A DNA stretch of 26,843 bases, from positions 1 through 26,843 of the IMG/VR virus record IMGVR_UViG_3300036719_005676, one strand, 5' to 3'. The DNA is from a virus. How positions within the stretch are numbered: the stretch's first letter is position 1; every line of letters starts with the position of its first letter. The position numbers and the translations under genes are program-made. The notes beneath the pieces are model-generated. The model worked only from the letters and a program-made list of their open reading frames with translations, made no database searches and was not told where the DNA came from. Shown piece after piece: positions 23,065 through 26,843 of this stretch.

Positions 23065-23729
23065 GTTTTAATCCTCCCTCGAACCCACCCCTCACCGGGA
23101 CATTCATGAGCTCTTTTGTTCTTTATGCCGTTGTTCCAATAAGGCATCTTACCGCTAACGCTTCCTCCCTGGCGTTTCCACTCTCTTTTGGTTTCCTCGT
23201 CAGCACCGCACCATCCGATACCCTCATCTCTGCACTTGGCGCCCGCGATTTTACCGCCAATTTTTCCGGCTGCACTCAGAGAGTCGAATGTTTTAATGCA
23301 GTTGGGGGAGTCGAAGTCAAACGCACCCCGCTCGACGGCCAACGCCCCTGCCGCAGATCCACCTTTTTTCTTTCCCTCTTCCGTCCGCATAGCAAGAATA
23401 ACAGAACTTATTTTCACCATGTTGTGGTGACGGGCATCATATGCCCTGGATAACTCCCACCACCTTTCCCCTTCAAACTCCATCAGCTCCCAGTCTTGGG
23501 TCAAGGGGTTGTAGAACTGGCACCAATCGCCGGTCTCCATAGGCTTGACTCCGATCTCATCCGAGGCGTACCGCCAAGGCAAGAACCTTACGCCCTTTGA
23601 GGAGTTATGCGAATAGGTAACCTCTCGCCAATTCCTTTTACAGTCCAACCCACATACCAACTGATAATCCCGTCCCTCTTCCCAGAGCGGGTCGATGTGG
23701 TCTAGAGATGGTGAATCCTTGTGGGTCAT
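23055..23729 (-). CDS. HNH or homing-endonuclease-like protein
   Basis: 224 residues. The N-terminus (LDHIDPLWEEGRDYQLVCGL then DCKRNWREVTYSHNSSKG) looks like the second half of an HNH fold (DHI.PL.EGG-like, then a Cys and Asn-Arg run), but a full zinc-binding set is not visible. The middle (GFRLPWRYASDEIG type, EFEGERWWELSRAYDARHH) is Trp-rich. The C-terminus has Gly-rich repeats (KKGGSAAGALAVERG, KIGGKIAGAKCRDEG) and ends WNNGIKNKRAHECPGEGWVR, a motif I associate with phage homing-endonuclease DNA-binding tails. It may be a mobile nuclease inserted next to the packaging genes, or a fragment. It is first in its transcript, with a GGGTAAAA box 46 nt upstream and no SD. Confidence 0.65.
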   Translation of the reverse strand: MTHKDSPSLDHIDPLWEEGRDYQLVCGLDCKRNWREVTYSHNSSKGVRFLPWRYASDEIGVKPMETGDWCQFYNPLTQDWELMEFEGERWWELSRAYDARHHNMVKISSVILAMRTEEGKKKGGSAAGALAVERGAFDFDSPNCIKTFDSLSAAGKIGGKIAGAKCRDEGIGWCGADEETKREWKRQGGSVSGKMPYWNNGIKNKRAHECPGEGWVRGRIKTWS

Positions 23730-23775
23730 ACTTAACAGGGTTTTAGCTATTATAGTGGTTTATTGTGTTGGTAAC

Positions 23776-23783
23776 TTTTACCC
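23776..23783 (-). promoter_or_regulatory. GGGTAAAA box, candidate late promoter of the endonuclease-like gene
   Basis: Minus-strand CAGGGTAAAAGTTACC, about 20 nt beyond the terminator U tract and 46 nt before the ATG at 23729. This is the second of two copies directly after a terminator. Confidence 0.62.
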
Positions 23784-23804
23784 TGGCACACTCGATTTTG
23801 CTTT

Positions 23805-23834
23805 GCAAAAAACAAAGGGCACCCGAAGGTGCCC
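23805..23834 (-). terminator. Rho-independent terminator after the giant fibre
   Basis: On the minus strand GGGCACC, loop TTCG, then GGTGCCC form a perfect 7-bp stem (23828-23834 with 23817-23823), followed by TTTGTTTTTTG. The UUCG loop matches that of the terminator at 507-534. Confidence 0.93.
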
Positions 23835-23845
23835 AGTGATATAAG

Positions 23846-26843
23846 TTAGGCGCCCATCGGGTGAATAATGAACCCTGAAGCGGGCACAGCAGGGTAGGGG
23901 GCAACAGCGGGGTCGGTCAGAAGACGAGCGTTAGCGTCTGCGGAGTACCACCACAGTTCCACATACTCCCCAGCGGCCAGAGTAACCACCCAGTTGATGT
24001 AACCGAGTTGGGCAGCGCCGCTTCCTTGAAGAGTTAGGTTGTAAGCAGAGTTTGGTTCGTTGACGCCGTTCTTTTTGATCCAGAAATTGACATCGTCTGA
24101 GCCAGCATCCGTCTTTTGAACCTGCAAACTGGCCAAGATCTGGTAGGTTCCAGCCACCGCTGCCGTGATCCGAGACCCACTCACGATCGAGAAGTTATTT
24201 GCCGAAGATGTGGTGTCGTACGAAACTGCGTTACCGCTGGCACCACCTGCGTTTGTTTGAGTTGTTGTGCGAACAAAAGACCCGTAGTTGGCAGCAGCTG
24301 CACCAGAGCTGGTCCAAACAGGAGCGGCGCCCGTGCCAGCCGACACCAGGATCTGACCCGCGGTGCCAAAGTTGGTGCCGTTGGGCGACCATGCACCCGA
24401 GGAGTTGGCTTGGAAGCGAATGGTACCAGCACCATCAGAGAGGACGACGTTGTTCGACAGAGCAGCGGTACCACCGTAGCGACCCAAAATCGTGTTTTGG
24501 ATCCCGGTTGTAACTCCTGCACCGGACTGGAAACCCACGAAGGTGTTGCCACCACCGGAAGTAACACTTTGACCCGCAGAGTTACCCACGGCAACGTTGT
24601 ATCCACCCGACGTAACACCTTGACCCAGAGCACTGAAGCCGACAGCGGTGTTACCTTCGGAGTTAGTGGCAACGACGCCACCAGCGCAAGCGCCTAGGAA
24701 GGTGTTCTGAACGCCCGTGGTAACAGTGTCACCGGTAAGGTGACCCACAAAGGTGTTGTTCGATCCGGAGGAAAGCTGAACGCCCGATTCCAGACCGATG
24801 GCAACGTTATTGGCGGCGGTTGAGGCGTTGAGCATGGCCCGGTGGCCGATAGCCACGTTGGCGGTACCCGAGGCAGAACCGGAGAGAGCACCACAACCGA
24901 TTGCGATGTTGCAAGAGCCTGTACCACTCTGGAATGACGCTGCGCCGAGGGCAACGTTGAAAGTCCCAGTGGTGGCAGAGCGACCCGATTGGAAGCCGAG
25001 GAATGTGTTAGCGTTGCCGCTGGTTAGGGCAGCGCCTGCGCAGAAACCGAGCAGGGTTCCACAGGCGGAGGTGTTGGAAGCAGCGCAGCCCGAGAGAGAA
25101 CCAACGTAAGTGTTGGAGGCGCCAGTGGCATTCCGACCGGCAACAAAACCGATATAGGTGCCACAACCTCCTGAAGTGTTAGCCTGAGCAGCACAGAAGC
25201 CGATGGCAGTAACTCCGCCGGCATTGGTGTTCTGACCCGCACCGCTGCCAATAAACACGGATTGGGATCCTGCTATTTGAGCGGTGCCAGCGTTATAGCC
25301 CAGGGAGACGTTATCGGTACCGGTAGTAATGCTGTCGCCCGCCTGGCAACCGATAGCCGTGTTGAAAGTTGCCGACCCGCAAGTGTACCCTTGCAAAGCA
25401 ACCCCCCACTTCAACCCACCAGTTGCGGTGCAAGCTGTGTCTACAACCAGAGACTGACCATCGGTGCCAGTTGGCAATGCGGCGAAGGTAGCCGAACCGG
25501 TGCCAACCAGCAGGTCGCCACAGGCCACAAAAGCGGCGCAGGGAACGCAAGCAAGGGAGAGCGTGCACCAAACTGGCGTTGCTGCGGAGCCTTGAGATGC
25601 AAGGAATTGACCGGCAGTGCCAAAATCGGTGCCATTGTAGGACCAGGCACCTGAAGAGTTAGCCTGGAGGCGAACTGTACCGGCGCCATCAGCCAAAACA
25701 ACGTTGTTGCTTAGAGTTGTGGAACCGGAGAAAGGGCCAACGATAGTGTTACAAGCCCCTGTGGTAATTGCGCTACCGGAGCAGCGACCAAGTAGTGTGT
25801 TGCTCGCCCCAGCCAGTAGCCGGCCAGCCTCAAATCCAACCACAGTGTTGCAGGATGACCCTGCTCCAAACGCCATTGCGTTTGTTCCGACCGCCGTGTT
25901 AGCGACTCCCGACGTTGAAGCGCCCAAGCTATTGGCCCCAAGGGTAGTGTTACTACCCCCTCCCACGATGCCGCATCCGGAAGCAGACCCGACAAAGGTG
26001 TTATTCGACCCGGCGGTTGCGGCACGGCCAGCGTTGGTTCCGAGGGCAACGTTACTGCTGCCAACCACAACACGCAGGGCGCTAGCACCCACGGCAGTGT
26101 TCTGACTGCCAGAAGCAGCATCCATCGCGCAAGCACCAACCGCCACGTTAAGAGATGTGGTGGTAACTGCGCTGAGGGCATTAATGCCAATCGCCACATT
26201 GTTTGACCCCGTGGTGATACTATCGCCAGCAGTGGCCCCTAAGGCGGTGTTAAAAGGTGTAGCAGTGTTGGTGTAACCGCAAATTGAAACACCTTGACAA
26301 GTTACCCACTCAACGCCAGCAGCGCAAGCAGAGTTGGGAACAAGGAGTTGTCCCGCAGTGCCAACAGGCAACGAGCAGTAGGTTCCAGCACCATTTCCTG
26401 CAAGGATAGTTCCGACTGCAGTATAAGCAGAGCATGGAACACAAGCCAGAGAAAGTGTGCACCACTCCAAACCAGTGCCGCAAGCGGAATTAGCAGACAG
26501 GAACTGACCGTTTGTGCCAACAGGGAGAGCAGAATAGGTTCCAGAGCCGGTCCCTGCAAGCAGAGCGCCAAGAGCAGTAAATGAAGAACAGGGAACAGCA
26601 GCTTGTGCGATCCCACAGGCAGCAACACCCTTATCATAAGCAGACTTAGCCGCGTTAGCTGTGGCAGCCTGGGAAGTAGAGGTAGAGACTACCGTGTCAT
26701 TCAACTGAACTGCACCACAAGCGGTAGTGGAGGCAGCACTGATTCCAACGACGGGGGTCTGAGGGTTAGTGTTATCGACCGTAATCGGGGCAGTGCCGGA
26801 AACACTGGTAACATCACCAGGAACGTCGGTCACCCACTCTAAA
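23846..26843 (-). CDS. Giant tail fibre with YadA-like repeats and a C1q-like tip, 5' end outside the window
   Basis: At least 999 residues. The frame stays open to the right edge (LEW before the GTG at 26833), and GLEW-type sequences recur inside the protein, so the GTG is probably internal and the true start is beyond the window. Modules: a phage-fibre repeat (CGAVQLNDTVVSTSTSQAAT), three GT..(A/S)LP.GT.GQ...GLEW modules, about 29 YadA-head-like repeats (NNTFVGSASG type) in two blocks, and two copies of a GAGT.R.QANSSGAWS.NGT segment. The last 146 residues are a jelly-roll C1q/TNF-like domain (AGTYQILASLQV, NFWIKKNGV, AGEYVELWW) known as a trimeric receptor-binding tip. About 31 cysteines lie before this tip and none in it. 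There is no S74 domain. Likely the long fibre or receptor-binding protein. It ends in a terminator. Confidence 0.9.
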   Translation of the reverse strand, partial: LEWVTDVPGDVTSVSGTAPITVDNTNPQTPVVGISAASTTACGAVQLNDTVVSTSTSQAATANAAKSAYDKGVAACGIAQAAVPCSSFTALGALLAGTGSGTYSALPVGTNGQFLSANSACGTGLEWCTLSLACVPCSAYTAVGTILAGNGAGTYCSLPVGTAGQLLVPNSACAAGVEWVTCQGVSICGYTNTATPFNTALGATAGDSITTGSNNVAIGINALSAVTTTSLNVAVGACAMDAASGSQNTAVGASALRVVVGSSNVALGTNAGRAATAGSNNTFVGSASGCGIVGGGSNTTLGANSLGASTSGVANTAVGTNAMAFGAGSSCNTVVGFEAGRLLAGASNTLLGRCSGSAITTGACNTIVGPFSGSTTLSNNVVLADGAGTVRLQANSSGAWSYNGTDFGTAGQFLASQGSAATPVWCTLSLACVPCAAFVACGDLLVGTGSATFAALPTGTDGQSLVVDTACTATGGLKWGVALQGYTCGSATFNTAIGCQAGDSITTGTDNVSLGYNAGTAQIAGSQSVFIGSGAGQNTNAGGVTAIGFCAAQANTSGGCGTYIGFVAGRNATGASNTYVGSLSGCAASNTSACGTLLGFCAGAALTSGNANTFLGFQSGRSATTGTFNVALGAASFQSGTGSCNIAIGCGALSGSASGTANVAIGHRAMLNASTAANNVAIGLESGVQLSSGSNNTFVGHLTGDTVTTGVQNTFLGACAGGVVATNSEGNTAVGFSALGQGVTSGGYNVAVGNSAGQSVTSGGGNTFVGFQSGAGVTTGIQNTILGRYGGTAALSNNVVLSDGAGTIRFQANSSGAWSPNGTNFGTAGQILVSAGTGAAPVWTSSGAAAANYGSFVRTTTQTNAGGASGNAVSYDTTSSANNFSIVSGSRITAAVAGTYQILASLQVQKTDAGSDDVNFWIKKNGVNEPNSAYNLTLQGSGAAQLGYINWVVTLAAGEYVELWWYSADANARLLTDPAVAPYPAVPASGFIIHPMGA
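24361..24460 (-). repeat. Duplicated fibre module, copy 2 (pairs with 25615-25714)
   Basis: About 100 bases coding for VVLSDGAGTIRFQANSSGAW and NGTNFGTAG. They align without gaps to 25615-25714, coding for VVLADGAGTVRLQANSSGAW and NGTDFGTAG. DNA differences are mostly synonymous, so the duplication is old and kept at the protein level. Each copy follows a block of YadA-like repeats. Confidence 0.8.
24475..26260 (-). repeat. Two blocks of YadA-head-like coding repeats in the giant fibre
   Basis: About 29 repeats of roughly 14-24 residues with an N-(T/V)-x-(V/L/I)-G-x-x-(A/S)-(G/L) core. About 11 lie in the upstream block (near 25715-26260) and 18 in the downstream block (near 24475-25370), separated by the duplicated module and a GLKW module. 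Borders are approximate. Confidence 0.8.
25615..25714 (-). repeat. Duplicated fibre module, copy 1 (pairs with 24361-24460)
   Basis: Codes for VVLADGAGTVRLQANSSGAW and NGTDFGTAG. It closes the first block of YadA-like repeats and is followed by the C-rich LACVPC segment, whereas copy 2 leads into the C1q-like tip. Confidence 0.8.

Larger units (their letters stand above)
23730..23845 (-). promoter_or_regulatory. Terminator-promoter intergenic region
   Basis: A 116-base gap that holds, in transcription order, the terminator of the giant fibre, a GGGTAAAA box and a further AT-rich CTATAAT (minus strand, near 23750) that could serve as a host-type -10 element. No good -35 is seen at the standard spacing. 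Confidence 0.5.

Noticed and set aside
24475-26260. CRISPR-like array in the giant fibre
   Set aside because: The repeats are degenerate, lie in one continuous reading frame and encode YadA-like motifs. There are no exact repeats with unique spacers.
26831-26833. GTG at 26833 as the start of the giant fibre
   Set aside because: The frame continues upstream to the edge with LEW, matching GLEW modules inside the protein, and there is no box or SD. The gene is treated as 5'-incomplete.
1-26843. Insertion sequences, integrase or attachment sites, tRNA genes
   Set aside because: No transposase or integrase motifs, terminal inverted repeats or cloverleaf-like sequences were seen on either strand.

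Overview
This window is part of the late (packaging and virion) region of a tailed double-stranded DNA phage (Caudoviricetes). Every gene I can support lies on the minus strand, so transcription runs from high to low coordinates. The best markers are a large terminase with intact ATPase and nuclease motifs (19622-21373), a PhoH-like ATPase (18459-19283), and a long series of tail-fibre and tail-collar proteins. phoH, the fibre architecture and the 1643-residue structural protein resemble marine cyanophage-type genomes. A cyanobacterial or other aquatic host is therefore a reasonable inference but not shown. No capsid, portal, sheath, replication, lysis, integrase, tRNA or CRISPR feature was recognised.

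Layout in the direction of transcription: (1) 26843-23846, a giant fibre whose 5' end lies beyond the window, with about 29 YadA-head-like repeats, a C1q-like C-terminal domain and a terminator. (2) 23729-21844, an HNH/homing-endonuclease-like gene overlapping a Cys-rich probable structural gene. (3) 21812-19372, the packaging cluster: a 51-residue ORF, a candidate small terminase, the large terminase and a 63-residue protein. (4) 19283-16359, phoH, a large HNH protein and two small unknowns, joined by 1-4 base overlaps. (5) 16349-12691, a run of small unknown genes, several coupled by ATGA overlaps with strong Shine-Dalgarno (SD) sites; some resemble small proteins often seen near head genes. 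(6) 12642-1, a 1643-residue structural protein, a 166-residue relative, and four consecutive fibres (672, 671, 808 residues and one cut by the left edge) that share an N-terminal anchor but carry different distal domains.

The most interesting signal is regulatory. The octamer GGGTAAAA (minus strand) occurs 11 times exactly and once with one mismatch, each time 23-49 nt upstream of a gene start and in the transcribed orientation. I saw no other exact copy on either strand. Two copies lie just after terminators with a UUCG loop, so I interpret the motif as the core of a phage-specific late promoter. Genes right after the motif have essentially no SD, while many internal genes have strong ones. 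Two small genes (44 and 51 residues) and several corrected starts come from reading the gene junctions.
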